From Opitutus terrae PB90-1 (GTDB taxonomy: Bacteria > Verrucomicrobiota > Verrucomicrobiia > Opitutales > Opitutaceae): 64,000 nucleotides of DNA. Both the position numbers and the translations under genes were made by a program. Location: positions 1,674,001-1,738,000 of the forward strand of contig NC_010571.1 in assembly GCF_000019965.1 (NCBI RefSeq), written 5' to 3'. Shown here piece by piece: positions 34,320-41,713 of this stretch (its first letter is position 1; every line of letters begins with the position of its first letter). The notes under the pieces are model-generated. The model worked only from the letters and a program-made list of their open reading frames with translations. It did not search any database and was not told the origin of the DNA.

Positions 34320-36656
34320 CAAATACGCTTGCAGCGTGAACTCTCCCGCGGCGGGAAAGTTGACCGCGTGTTCGAGCCGGGGCGCTGAGGCTTCGGCTGC
34401 AGCGAGGTCAATGTCGGCAACGGTGGCCGGCAGCACGGTGACCGCTTCACGCGTGCGGCCGAGTCTAGGAACGCGCATCCAGGTCACGCCAGTCGGCGAT
34501 GGATGTGAGGCGAACGAGCCTGCCTCGATCGCGATGAACGTGCCTGGCGGCGGATCCGGAACCGGCGCGCGGGCGGAGTCAGGCGGCGTCCACGCCTCGA
34601 TCCGCATCGATGCCCACTGCTTGTCCGCGGGCTCGAGCGTCATCATGCCGCGCCATTTTCCACCGGCGATCTGTTCGTTGTAAACGCGCGTGAGCTCCAC
34701 CAAACCGGCGTCCGCCGCACGCGCCGCGTCCTTGTTGCCGCGCTCGCCCTCGAAAAAGCGTTGGTTCGCGAGGGCCGAACCCGCGACCGGATAGTACACG
34801 AGCTGGAAGAACGCGTCGCGCTGGTCCGGTCGCATGTGCGTGCGCAGTGTTTCGACACGCGCGCGGAGCCGGGCAAAGGCCTCGAGCCGTGCCTGCACTT
34901 CGCCGTCCGTCAGTGGACTCGCTCGCCGCGGCTGCTTCGGCAGCCACCACTGGAGATGCTCCGGTCTGCGCTGGAAGTTCAGCCGGTAGTACTCGTCGAG
35001 GATCGAAGCGATCTCGCTCGCGTGCTGCGGGCCGAACTCACGCGCCGTCCACTCCGGGAGAAACGTCGCCAGATTGTCCGCACTCCAGCGGTCGATGTCC
35101 CAGGCCATTTGGAGAAAAAACTCGGTGCCGATCTCCGCCGGCTTCAGATCGCCGACGTTGGCGATCCAGATCCGATCGGCGCCGTGTTGGTAGGCCTTGT
35201 GCATCTCCTCCCAGACGAGCGCCGGCGGCGTCGTGCTGAGCCACAGATACGAGAGCGGCCGGCCGAGGTAGGAGAGATGATAGTAAATGCCGAAGCCACC
35301 CGACCGGCCGCGCTCGGCTGCCGTGGCGAAGTTGCGGATGTAGCCGAAGTTGTCGTCGGGCCAGACGATCGTGACATCGTCGGGCACGCGCAGCCCTTGG
35401 CGATAGAGATCGAGCACTTCCTTGTAGGCGCAGAACATCTGGGGGGTGCCGTCGGAGCGCGTGAGGTAGGGCGGATTATCCCTAATCCGCCGTCCATCGT
35501 CGGTTGCGGCGTCCGGGCTCGGCGCGTTAGGGATAACGCGCCCCACCTCGGGCCGTACATGTCGCGCAATCAGCGCGCGCTGGTCGGCGAAGACCCGCTC
35601 GAGCGTGCGAATCCGTTCGGCGTCGGTCTTGGGCCCGACCATGTTAGAGTCGTGGATGCCGCGCATCCCGAGCGTGTAGATGGCTTCGTAGCGCCCGTTT
35701 TCCGCGACCCGCTCCTCCCAGTAGCGGAGAACGCCTTCGCGATTCGTCACGTAGTTGTAGTCCTCCTTGGGCGCGGTCCACTCGTCGACGTTGTTGCGCA
35801 GCATCGGCTCGGCGTGCGACGAGCCCATGACGATCCCGTAGGCGTCGGCGACCTCCTTGTTGCGCGGGTAGTGGTTGAACGCGCGCGTGGTCGGATGCAT
35901 CGCCGGCCAGACGGTGTTGGCCTTCAGCCGGAGCAAGAGCTCGAAAAGTTTCGCGTAGGTTTTGGGGCCGATGTCGCCGGTCTCGGGCTCGAAGGTCTTC
36001 GCGGCCCACGGCTGCAGCCCCCAGTCTTCGTCGTTGAGGAAGACGCCGCGGTATTTCACCGACGGTGGGCCGAACCGGTGCGTGCCCGTGGCGATCGCGA
36101 GTGTGCTCCGCTTGGGCACGGGCACGTCCGCCCACCAATGCCAGGGCGAGACGCCAATCGCCGCCGAGACCTCGTAACAGCCGTAGATCGCGCCGCGCCG
36201 GTCGCTGCCGGCGATGACGAGCGCGCGCTCGACTCCGGGGAACGGCGTGTGCACGACGGCGATCACGAAGCTTTCCCACGCGCCGACAAGTGCGCGCAGA
36301 TCGAGCTTCTTCTCGGCGGCGAGCCGGTCGAGCAGCGAGCTTTTCCCGGCCACTGCGACGAGCACCAGGGCCGGGCGGGCAGCTGGAGAAAGCTCATGTC
36401 GCAGCGCCGGCACGACATTGCTGACTCGCTCGATGTCGGCGCGCAGATCGTCGACCGCGCGCGCAACCGCTGGATCCGTGCCGGGCTCCAGCACGAACAC
36501 CGCGGCGCCCTGTTGGTTCGCCAGGATGAAGTCGTCAGCGCGGGGTGACGGAGTGAGCAGCGCGGTCTGCGCGCTGAGCTGCTCGATGCATGCCAGCGCG
36601 CTCAGCACGAGCGCCAACCGAATCGGGAGAGAGGCGCGAATCATCGCGTGACTCAT
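34050..36656 (-). CDS. GH115 xylan alpha-glucuronidase-type enzyme
   Basis: Secreted protein of 868 residues with signal peptide IRLALVLSALACIEQLSA. Family landmarks: an N-terminal alpha/beta domain (about 30-170) ending GCYEVSAAIGVSPWHWWADV, a TIM barrel (about 190-500) with KYRGVFLNDEDWGLQPW, NTVWPAMHPTTRAFN, MGSSHAEPMLRNN, YTLGMRGIHDSNM and VTIVWPDDNFGYIRN, then a helical region and a C-terminal beta domain. It should release 4-O-methyl-glucuronic acid from xylan or a similar uronic cap. Residues 371-397 are encoded by an 81-base palindromic element (35466-35546), absent from the expected family sequence, where the protein should go straight to PQMFCAYKEVLD. A start at 36644 is equally possible. 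Confidence 0.9.
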   Translation of the reverse strand: MSHAMIRASLPIRLALVLSALACIEQLSAQTALLTPSPRADDFILANQQGAAVFVLEPGTDPAVARAVDDLRADIERVSNVVPALRHELSPAARPALVLVAVAGKSSLLDRLAAEKKLDLRALVGAWESFVIAVVHTPFPGVERALVIAGSDRRGAIYGCYEVSAAIGVSPWHWWADVPVPKRSTLAIATGTHRFGPPSVKYRGVFLNDEDWGLQPWAAKTFEPETGDIGPKTYAKLFELLLRLKANTVWPAMHPTTRAFNHYPRNKEVADAYGIVMGSSHAEPMLRNNVDEWTAPKEDYNYVTNREGVLRYWEERVAENGRYEAIYTLGMRGIHDSNMVGPKTDAERIRTLERVFADQRALIARHVRPEVGRVIPNAPSPDAATDDGRRIRDNPPYLTRSDGTPQMFCAYKEVLDLYRQGLRVPDDVTIVWPDDNFGYIRNFATAAERGRSGGFGIYYHLSYLGRPLSYLWLSTTPPALVWEEMHKAYQHGADRIWIANVGDLKPAEIGTEFFLQMAWDIDRWSADNLATFLPEWTAREFGPQHASEIASILDEYYRLNFQRRPEHLQWWLPKQPRRASPLTDGEVQARLEAFARLRARVETLRTHMRPDQRDAFFQLVYYPVAGSALANQRFFEGERGNKDAARAADAGLVELTRVYNEQIAGGKWRGMMTLEPADKQWASMRIEAWTPPDSARAPVPDPPPGTFIAIEAGSFASHPSPTGVTWMRVPRLGRTREAVTVLPATVADIDLAAAEASAPRLEHAVNFPAAGEFTLQAYLLPTHPISGTALRFAVALDDAPPQLVTLEIGDGGPEWAQGVLNATRVARLRLAVPQAGEHALKIYGIQTGVVLDKVVIDLGGLTPSYLGP
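35466..35546 (-). repeat. 81-bp double-hairpin element in frame inside GH115
   Basis: Hairpin 1 is GGCGGATTA/TAATCCGCC (35470-35478, 35483-35491, loop TCCC). Hairpin 2 is GGCGCGTTA/TAACGCGCC (35521-35529, 35534-35542, loop GGGA). Outer ends are GTAG and CCAC. It is exactly 27 codons with no stop in the GH115 frame, and adds an Arg/Asp/Pro-rich segment between two conserved blocks. The half-site is shared with 23305-23326. Confidence 0.85.
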
Positions 36657-36877
36657 CCCGGTCGGAGCGGCGATCAGCAAGACGGCGCGGGTCTTACCGT
36701 CCGGCCGGATGGAGCAGAGCACGGCGCCTGGCCGAGATCCTGCCGGCAAGACGGTGGGCGGGACGCTCCGGCGAAATGCCGGTGACTTTTCCCCGAGGCA
36801 GTGACTCACCGCGGGTTGCGCAGGAGGGCGGGGGCGTGGGTTTGCGGAAAGCCGATTCCGGCACTCCTTCCTCGATC

Positions 36878-37849
36878 ATGGATTTCGCCTTCACGCAGGT
36901 TTCGGACGGGCCTGGCGACGCGCTCCTGCTCGATGCCTACTCGCAAGCTGTCTCCGGGGCCGCGGCCGCAGCGCATCCGGCGGTCGTGCACATCGAGGTG
37001 CGCGGCCACGACGGACCCGCTGGCTCAGGCTCGGGGTTTTTCATTTCGCCGGATGGTTACCTGCTGACGAACAGCCACTTGGTGCACGGTGCGCGCGAGC
37101 TGACCGTGTTCCTCGCGGACGGTCGCAAGCTCGCTGCCGACCTGATCGGCGATGATCCGGACACCGATCTCGCGGCGCTGCGTGTAAGCGCCGACGAACT
37201 CACGTTCCTGAAATTCGCCGACAGCGACGCCGTGCGGCCCGGCCAGATCGCCATCGCGATCGGCTCGCCGATGGGGTTCCAGCAAACCGTCACGGCGGGC
37301 ATCGTGAGCGGTCTTGGACGTTCGCTGCGCGGCGCCTCGGGCCGATCGATCGATAATATCATTCAGACCGACGCGGCGCTGAATCCCGGCAACTCCGGCG
37401 GACCGTTGGTGAACACGCGGGGCGAGGTGATCGGCGTGAACACCGCCATCATCCGACCGGCGCAGGGCATCTGTTTCGCCATCGCCAGCAACACGGCGCG
37501 TTGGGTTCTAGGCTGGCTGATCAAGGAGGGACGAATTCGCCGCAGCTACATCGGGGTCGCGGGGCAGAATGTGCCGCTGCTCCGCAAGCTCATGCGGCAT
37601 CATCGGCTGGAACAATCGACCGGCGTGCTGATCGCCGGGCTCGAGCCGGCCAGCCCCGCGGATCGGGCCGGATTGCACGAGGGCGACATCCTGCTGGCGC
37701 TCGACGGCTCGGCGACGCCGACGGTCGACGCGCTGCACAAGCTGCTCACGGGCGATCGCGTGGGCGAACGCGCGATCGTCACGTTCCTGCGCGGAGTCGA
37801 GCTGCGCCGGCACGCGATCATACCGTTGGAGATGCCCGCGCGCGCCTGA
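36878..37849 (+). CDS. HtrA/DegP-like serine protease with PDZ domain (cytoplasmic-type)
   Basis: Protein of 323 residues in the S1C (trypsin-like) family. Catalytic triad: His67 in LLTNSHLVHG, Asp97 in DPDTDLAAL and Ser173 in NPGNSGGPL. The protease domain covers about 22-220, and a PDZ domain (about 230-320) carries GLEPASPADRAGLHEGDILL. No signal peptide or membrane anchor is seen at the start chosen (ATG 36878, MDFAFTQ), which differs from classical periplasmic HtrA; the upstream frame is Arg-rich and unsupported. It is divergent from GH115. It is probably a stress or quality-control protease, but targets are unknown. Confidence 0.88.
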   Translation: MDFAFTQVSDGPGDALLLDAYSQAVSGAAAAAHPAVVHIEVRGHDGPAGSGSGFFISPDGYLLTNSHLVHGARELTVFLADGRKLAADLIGDDPDTDLAALRVSADELTFLKFADSDAVRPGQIAIAIGSPMGFQQTVTAGIVSGLGRSLRGASGRSIDNIIQTDAALNPGNSGGPLVNTRGEVIGVNTAIIRPAQGICFAIASNTARWVLGWLIKEGRIRRSYIGVAGQNVPLLRKLMRHHRLEQSTGVLIAGLEPASPADRAGLHEGDILLALDGSATPTVDALHKLLTGDRVGERAIVTFLRGVELRRHAIIPLEMPARA

Positions 37850-37890
37850 TCACCGACGAGGCGCTTCATCCCACCTCTGCGCTTTGTCGC

Positions 37891-38046
37891 CATTTTCACG
37901 TATTACGTGAAAATGACTGGGGCCACCGGCTGAACCGCCTGTGATTTCGCGTGTAGGGCTCCCGCTCCCGTGGAGGCGGCCTCCTTTCAGGTGATCGAAG
38001 TCGTGGCTTTCGCGGTGCAGGCATTTTCACGTAATACGTGAAAATG
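37891..38046. repeat. Pair of 25-bp palindromes flanking 106 bp
   Basis: CATTTTCACGTA plus TACGTGAAAATG flank one base at 37891-37915 (T) and again at 38022-38046 (A). The two copies are reverse complements of each other. The intervening 106 bases have no gene and contain a GTAGGGCTCCCGCTCCC stretch. The layout suggests either a small non-autonomous element with palindromic ends or a double operator upstream of the cupin gene. Confidence 0.75.
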
Positions 38047-38119
38047 GCCCGGGCGGCGCGGACAGGGAGCCGGACCGATGCGGGTGCAGCGGCAGGATTG
38101 TGGCAAGGCTGTGCTGGCC

Positions 38120-39196
38120 ATGACGAGGTTGGGCGTCGCGCGGGGAGGGCCCGGCAGCCAACTTCGCGATGTGACTACCGTGAACCTTTCCGCCCTGCCC
38201 TGGCAGGAGGTCAAGTCGCCGACGGGCAAGTTTCACTCGTTCTTCTGCAACGTCTCACTGGCGCTCGGCGGCAAGCCGAACACGGGCACGTGGGGCGGCG
38301 GGCACCCTTTCGATGTGCAGCTCCGGCGGATTCCGCCGGGCGCGTCGGTGTGTCCGTATCACGGACATCTTGGCCAGTGGGAGCTATTTGTCGTGCGCCA
38401 GGGCGAGGCGACGGTGCGCACCCCGGAGGGTCGGTTTCCGGTGCGGACAAGCGAGGTATTCTACCATCCACCGGGCTGTCCGCACCAGCTCACCAACACC
38501 GGTCACGACCCACTCGAGGTGATGATCATCACCGACAATCCGCCGCTCGACAGCTGCTTTTATCCCGACTCGAACAAGCGCAGCCTCCGGCCGCCGGGGC
38601 TCGTGTTCCGGGCGCAGGAAATCCACTACTTCGAGGGCGAGGATGAAGTGCCCCCGGGCGCGCCGCCGTTCCGGGCTGCGCCGTCGCCGGTGAGCGTACC
38701 GATCGCGCCGTTCGCGGAACGGCGCGTGCACCCCGACGACTTGCGGTGGGACGAGTGGGGCTCGCCAGGCGGAAAGTTCGTCGCGGCTTCGAAGGAGCTG
38801 TCGGTCGCGCTCGGCGCGAAGCGCAACACGCCGACGGGGCTCGGTGGGCATCCGTTCGAGCTCGAGTTACAGCGGCTGCGGCCGGGGCAGTGCGGATGTC
38901 CGTTCCATAGTCACGCGGCCGAATGGGAACTCTACGTCATCCTCGGCGGCGAGGCGACCGTGCGGGCCAACGAGGAGACGCAGACGCTGCGCGCGGGGGA
39001 CGTGGTCCTGCATCCGCCGGGCGAGGCACATCAGATCAGGAACGCGTCCGCGACGGAGGACCTGCTGTTCCACGTCCTCGCGGACAACGCGCCGGTGGAG
39101 TATTGGTATTATCCGGATACGAAAAAGTGGGGTCTGCGCTCGCCGCGAAAGTTCTTCCACCTGCAGGAGGTCGACTACTGGGCGGGCGAGGAGTGA
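38120..39196 (+). CDS. Tandem cupin-domain protein
   Basis: Protein of about 358 residues with two cupin units. Unit 1 (about 30-150) has LRRIPPGASVCPYHGHLGQWE with His/Glu ligands and HPPGCPHQLTNTG. Unit 2 (about 220-340) repeats the plan: LRPGQCGCPFHSHAAEWELY and HPPGEAHQIRNAS. Both halves also share a KSPTGKFHSFF/GSPGGKFVAAS motif and a GGHPF turn, so it arose by duplication. Cupins of this type usually bind a divalent metal and serve as isomerases, dioxygenases or sugar binders; the reaction is unknown. The ATG at 38120 is uncertain: GTG codons at 38171 or 38180 put the start closer to the conserved LPWQEVKS segment. It lies downstream of the paired palindromes. Confidence 0.75.
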   Translation: MTRLGVARGGPGSQLRDVTTVNLSALPWQEVKSPTGKFHSFFCNVSLALGGKPNTGTWGGGHPFDVQLRRIPPGASVCPYHGHLGQWELFVVRQGEATVRTPEGRFPVRTSEVFYHPPGCPHQLTNTGHDPLEVMIITDNPPLDSCFYPDSNKRSLRPPGLVFRAQEIHYFEGEDEVPPGAPPFRAAPSPVSVPIAPFAERRVHPDDLRWDEWGSPGGKFVAASKELSVALGAKRNTPTGLGGHPFELELQRLRPGQCGCPFHSHAAEWELYVILGGEATVRANEETQTLRAGDVVLHPPGEAHQIRNASATEDLLFHVLADNAPVEYWYYPDTKKWGLRSPRKFFHLQEVDYWAGEE

Positions 39197-39220
39197 CGAT
39201 CTGCGGTTCGCGGGTTGCTC

Positions 39221-39294
39221 GGTAGGGACGCCGCTCCGCGCCGTCCGCGAGCGTCTTTCGTGGAACGTGGACGGCTCGCGGAGCCGTCCCTACC
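39221..39294. repeat. Double-hairpin element (GTAGGGACG family)
   Basis: GGTAGGGACGCCGCTCCGCG at one end and GGCTCGCGGAGCCGTCCCTACC at the other, with GCGCCGTCC and GGACGGC completing the hairpins. Ends are GTAG/CTAC. It lies between the cupin gene and tRNA-Arg. Confidence 0.75.
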
Positions 39295-39423
39295 AGCGGA
39301 AGGAAGTGCGGAGGTCGCTGCAGAGCGTGGTTGAGCAACGAACCGATGCACCGGGCGGGCGGTGAGGCAGGACGAACGGGCGTTGCGTCGACGCGCTGTC
39401 CGTGCAAGCTCACGCGCCGTTGT

Positions 39424-39500
39424 GGGGCGGTAGCTCAACTGGATAGAGCATTGGTCTTCGAAACCAAGGGTTGTGGGTTCGAGCCCCGCCCGCCCTACCA
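39424..39500 (+). tRNA. tRNA-Arg (anticodon TCG)
   Basis: A 77-base cloverleaf can be drawn: acceptor GGGGCGG pairing with CCGCCCT (one G-T pair at the end), D-arm GCTC/GAGC, anticodon stem TTGGT/ACCAA with loop CTTCGAA giving anticodon TCG, T-arm GTGGG/CCCGC with loop TTCGAGC, and an encoded 3' CCA. It reads CGA and, by wobble, other CGN codons. The VOC gene starts 52 bases downstream. Confidence 0.95.
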
Positions 39501-39551
39501 AGCTTAACCGTTTTTCCGCCGTCCCATATCAGCCTACCCCTCAGCCCAAAG

Positions 39552-40061
39552 ATGAAACTCGGTCCCTCGCTCCTCCTTGGCGTGCTTTGTCTGGCGAGTG
39601 CCGGTCCGGCCGCCGAAACGCCCGCGACACCCGCACCCTCCAAAACCATGAACTCCGCCGCTCCTGCACTCGGCTACGTGATTCTTTATGTGAACGACGT
39701 CTCCGCCACTCTGGCGTTTTACGAGGAGGCGTTCGGGCTCACCCGGCGTTTCTACAACAACGATGCCGGCAAGGAATACGGCGAGATGGAGACGGGTGCT
39801 GCGCGGTTGGCGTTCTACAGCCGGGCATTGGTCGAAGCAGATCCCGCGCTGAAAGGCGCCGTGATCGCGCGAGCCGACCAGCCACCGCAAGGATTCGAGA
39901 TTGCGCTGCTCACCGCCGATGTGCCGGCGCTGTTTGAGCGCGCGGTGAAGGCTGGGGCGGTCGCGCTCGCGAAGCCGGAGACGAAGCCGTGGGGCCAGAC
40001 GGTGGCGTGGGTGCGGTCGAAGGACGGCCACGTGATCGAGCTCGCCACGCCGATGCCGTAG
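39552..40061 (+). CDS. VOC/glyoxalase-family protein with signal peptide
   Basis: Protein of 169 residues. The start at 39552 gives a probable signal peptide (MKLGPSLLLGVLCLASAGPA), so it may be periplasmic, which is unusual for this fold; a shorter cytoplasmic form from MNSAAPALGY (ATG 39648) is an alternative. The VOC domain (about 37-168) starts LGYVILYVNDVSATLAFYEE, has FGLTRRFYNNDAGKEYGEM and ends KDGHVIELATP, where the Glu is a typical metal ligand. Function could be a lactoylglutathione-lyase-like, resistance or unknown metal-dependent reaction; the sequence does not decide. Confidence 0.82.
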   Translation: MKLGPSLLLGVLCLASAGPAAETPATPAPSKTMNSAAPALGYVILYVNDVSATLAFYEEAFGLTRRFYNNDAGKEYGEMETGAARLAFYSRALVEADPALKGAVIARADQPPQGFEIALLTADVPALFERAVKAGAVALAKPETKPWGQTVAWVRSKDGHVIELATPMP

Positions 40062-40087
40062 GTCGTCCGTTTCGCGCATCCGGGATT

Positions 40088-40188
40088 GTAGGAGCGGGTT
40101 TATCCCGCGATCGAAGCGGCAGCTGGATCTTAGGGCGCGCGGCGCGGGCCAGAGCGACGCCCAGCCGCTGACGAGCAGCGGCCCTACA
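40088..40188. repeat. GTAGGAGCGG-type bipartite repeat
   Basis: Begins GTAGGAGCGGGTTTATCCCG, then CGATCG, and ends in a GCCGCTG/CAGCGGC hairpin followed by CCCTAC. It is related to 41398-41465. It fills the spacer between the convergent VOC and GH43-like genes. Confidence 0.55.
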
Positions 40189-40312
40189 CCTCGACGGCTT
40201 GGTGGCGCAGTCCCGTGCCGCGATCAATTGGGGAGCTTTCGGAGGGGCGCCCGTGGACGCGTTTAGCCAGGATACCGGCCCGCCTGTCCGGGGGTCCTGA
40301 GGCAGGACTGCG

Positions 40313-41386
40313 CTAGTTGCTCGGCGTCGGCAACGCGACGAACGTCGGCGCGTCGCGGTCGCAGGAGAGCACGCCGTCGCGCTCGCGGAGTTCCACGACC
40401 TGGATCGAGCTGCGGCGAAGGTCGAGCGAGTCCTTGTCCTCGGGCTTGATCGTGCCCGCGCGGCCGGGATGCGTGAAATAGAAACAGAACGCGCGATCCT
40501 CCTGCGCGTTCACCACGACGCAGGCGTGGCCACCGTTGACGCCGTCGTCGGTGCCGCGCCCGGGCGCGGCGAGGAGATCGCGGGATTGAGCGTGCCAGGT
40601 CTCCAGATCGTCGGAGCGGTAGACGCCGAGCCCTTTCCACAGATCGACGATCATCCAGTGCGTGCCGCGCCACGAAAACACATAGGGCCCCTCGCCGGGC
40701 CGTTCGCCGACGCCGCTGGTTTTTCCTCGATCGGTCCAGGTGACGAGGTCGGGACTGTCGGCGTGGTAGATGGATTTGCGATCGCGCTCGTTGTTGTACC
40801 ACAGGCGCCAGCCGCCGCGCGAAAGCGGGAAGACGCAGGCGTCGATCACGCGATCGGAGGACAGCGCCAGCGGCTGCGGATCGCGCCACGTGCGGAGGTC
40901 GGTGCTGGTGAGGTGAACGATCGTGCGCGGGTGCTGCCAGTTTTCGAATACACCGGGCACGACGGTGAGGAACATGTGATGTGTGCCGTCGGGCGCGGTG
41001 ATGACGTCGGGCGCCCAGAGCGTCGGCTCGGCGCCGCCGGTTTCGGGCGGGAGTTCGATGTCGGCGTCGCCGATATGACGCCACGTCGTGCCGTGATCGG
41101 CGGATTCGGCGAGGCCGATCTTCGTGCCGTGCACCCACGCCACGCCGGAAAGGCCGGAGACATTCGCGCGACGGTTGGTATAAAACATCCACCAGCGCTG
41201 CACGTGCGGATTCCAAACAACCACCGGATCGGCGGCGCCGTCGAAGATCGGATCGCGGAAGATGGGCTGGGGGGCGGGTGTTCCAGGTTGGATCGCGGCT
41301 TCCGTTCCGTGCACCGCCGGCACAGGCCCAATAACGCAGAGGACACAAAGAACGCAGAGTGCGCGGAGATTGGAGAGAGGAGGCAT
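40313..41386 (-). CDS. GH43-type (clan GH-F) propeller protein with repeat-derived signal peptide
   Basis: Secreted protein of 357 residues, one five-bladed propeller. After the signal peptide come PIFRDPIFDGAADPVVVW (first-blade Asp), QRWWMFYT, EPTLWAPDVITAPDGTHHMF (the WAPD segment), SSDRVIDACVFPL and GEGPYVFSWRGTHWMIVD (Glu candidate). The family is close to GH43/GH32-type enzymes; substrate unknown, with an arabinose or related side-chain sugar plausible from the neighbouring GH51. The hydrophobic core of the signal peptide (RALCVLCVLCVIGP) is coded by a low-complexity repeat at 41328-41372. There is no Shine-Dalgarno sequence before ATG 41386. Confidence 0.82.
   Translation of the reverse strand: MPPLSNLRALCVLCVLCVIGPVPAVHGTEAAIQPGTPAPQPIFRDPIFDGAADPVVVWNPHVQRWWMFYTNRRANVSGLSGVAWVHGTKIGLAESADHGTTWRHIGDADIELPPETGGAEPTLWAPDVITAPDGTHHMFLTVVPGVFENWQHPRTIVHLTSTDLRTWRDPQPLALSSDRVIDACVFPLSRGGWRLWYNNERDRKSIYHADSPDLVTWTDRGKTSGVGERPGEGPYVFSWRGTHWMIVDLWKGLGVYRSDDLETWHAQSRDLLAAPGRGTDDGVNGGHACVVVNAQEDRAFCFYFTHPGRAGTIKPEDKDSLDLRRSSIQVVELRERDGVLSCDRDAPTFVALPTPSN
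41328..41372 (-). repeat. AACGCAGAGNACACAAAG-type repeat used as a signal-peptide core
   Basis: Plus strand AATAACGCAGAGGACACAAA then GAACGCAGAGTGCGCGG, units of about 11 bases. This class of spacer repeat is here translated on the minus strand as Cys/Val/Leu residues of a secretion signal. Confidence 0.7.
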
Positions 41387-41397
41387 GAGGATAATTG

Positions 41398-41465
41398 CAG
41401 GAGCGGCTTCATGCCGCGATCGAGCGTTGCGCGACGAACAGGTCGCGGCGTAAAGCCGCTTATAG
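41398..41465. repeat. GCAGGAGCGGCTT-type bipartite repeat
   Basis: CAGGAGCGGCTTCATGCCGC plus GATCGA, then GTCGCGGCGTAAAGCCGCTT ending TATAGG. Both halves carry the CGGCTT/AAGCCG stem. It lies upstream of the GH43-like gene start. Confidence 0.6.
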
Positions 41466-41645
41466 GTGCGTTGGGTTAATCACGCAATGCCGGCGCCTCG
41501 GGCAGGCGTCCCTACCTTTCAAGTCCGGACGGTTCGAGCAAAGGCGAAGTCCCCGTGTCGCGTGGTCGAGGCTGAAGCCGGTTGTCCCAGCAGGGGGCGG
41601 CTCCACGTGAATGCGTGGCGGATCGGCGCGACCGGACAACAAAAA

Positions 41646-41699
41646 GGGCGCACCAAGGTGCGCCCCTACGATTGAGATCACGGGCGGGACGCCCGTGCC
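41646..41699 (-). repeat. Double hairpin immediately downstream of GH51
   Basis: GGGCGCACC/GGTGCGCCC (41646-41654, 41657-41665) with a CTAC end, and CACGGGCG/CGCCCGTG (41679-41686, 41690-41697). It lies 15 bases from the GH51 stop and might also end transcription, though no T-run follows. Confidence 0.75.
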
Positions 41700-41713
41700 A
41701 CGTCAGAGCTGGA

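Noticed and set aside
37891-37915. Palindrome as a terminator for the HtrA-like gene
   Set aside because: No T-run follows, and an identical palindrome recurs 106 bases on, upstream of the next gene.
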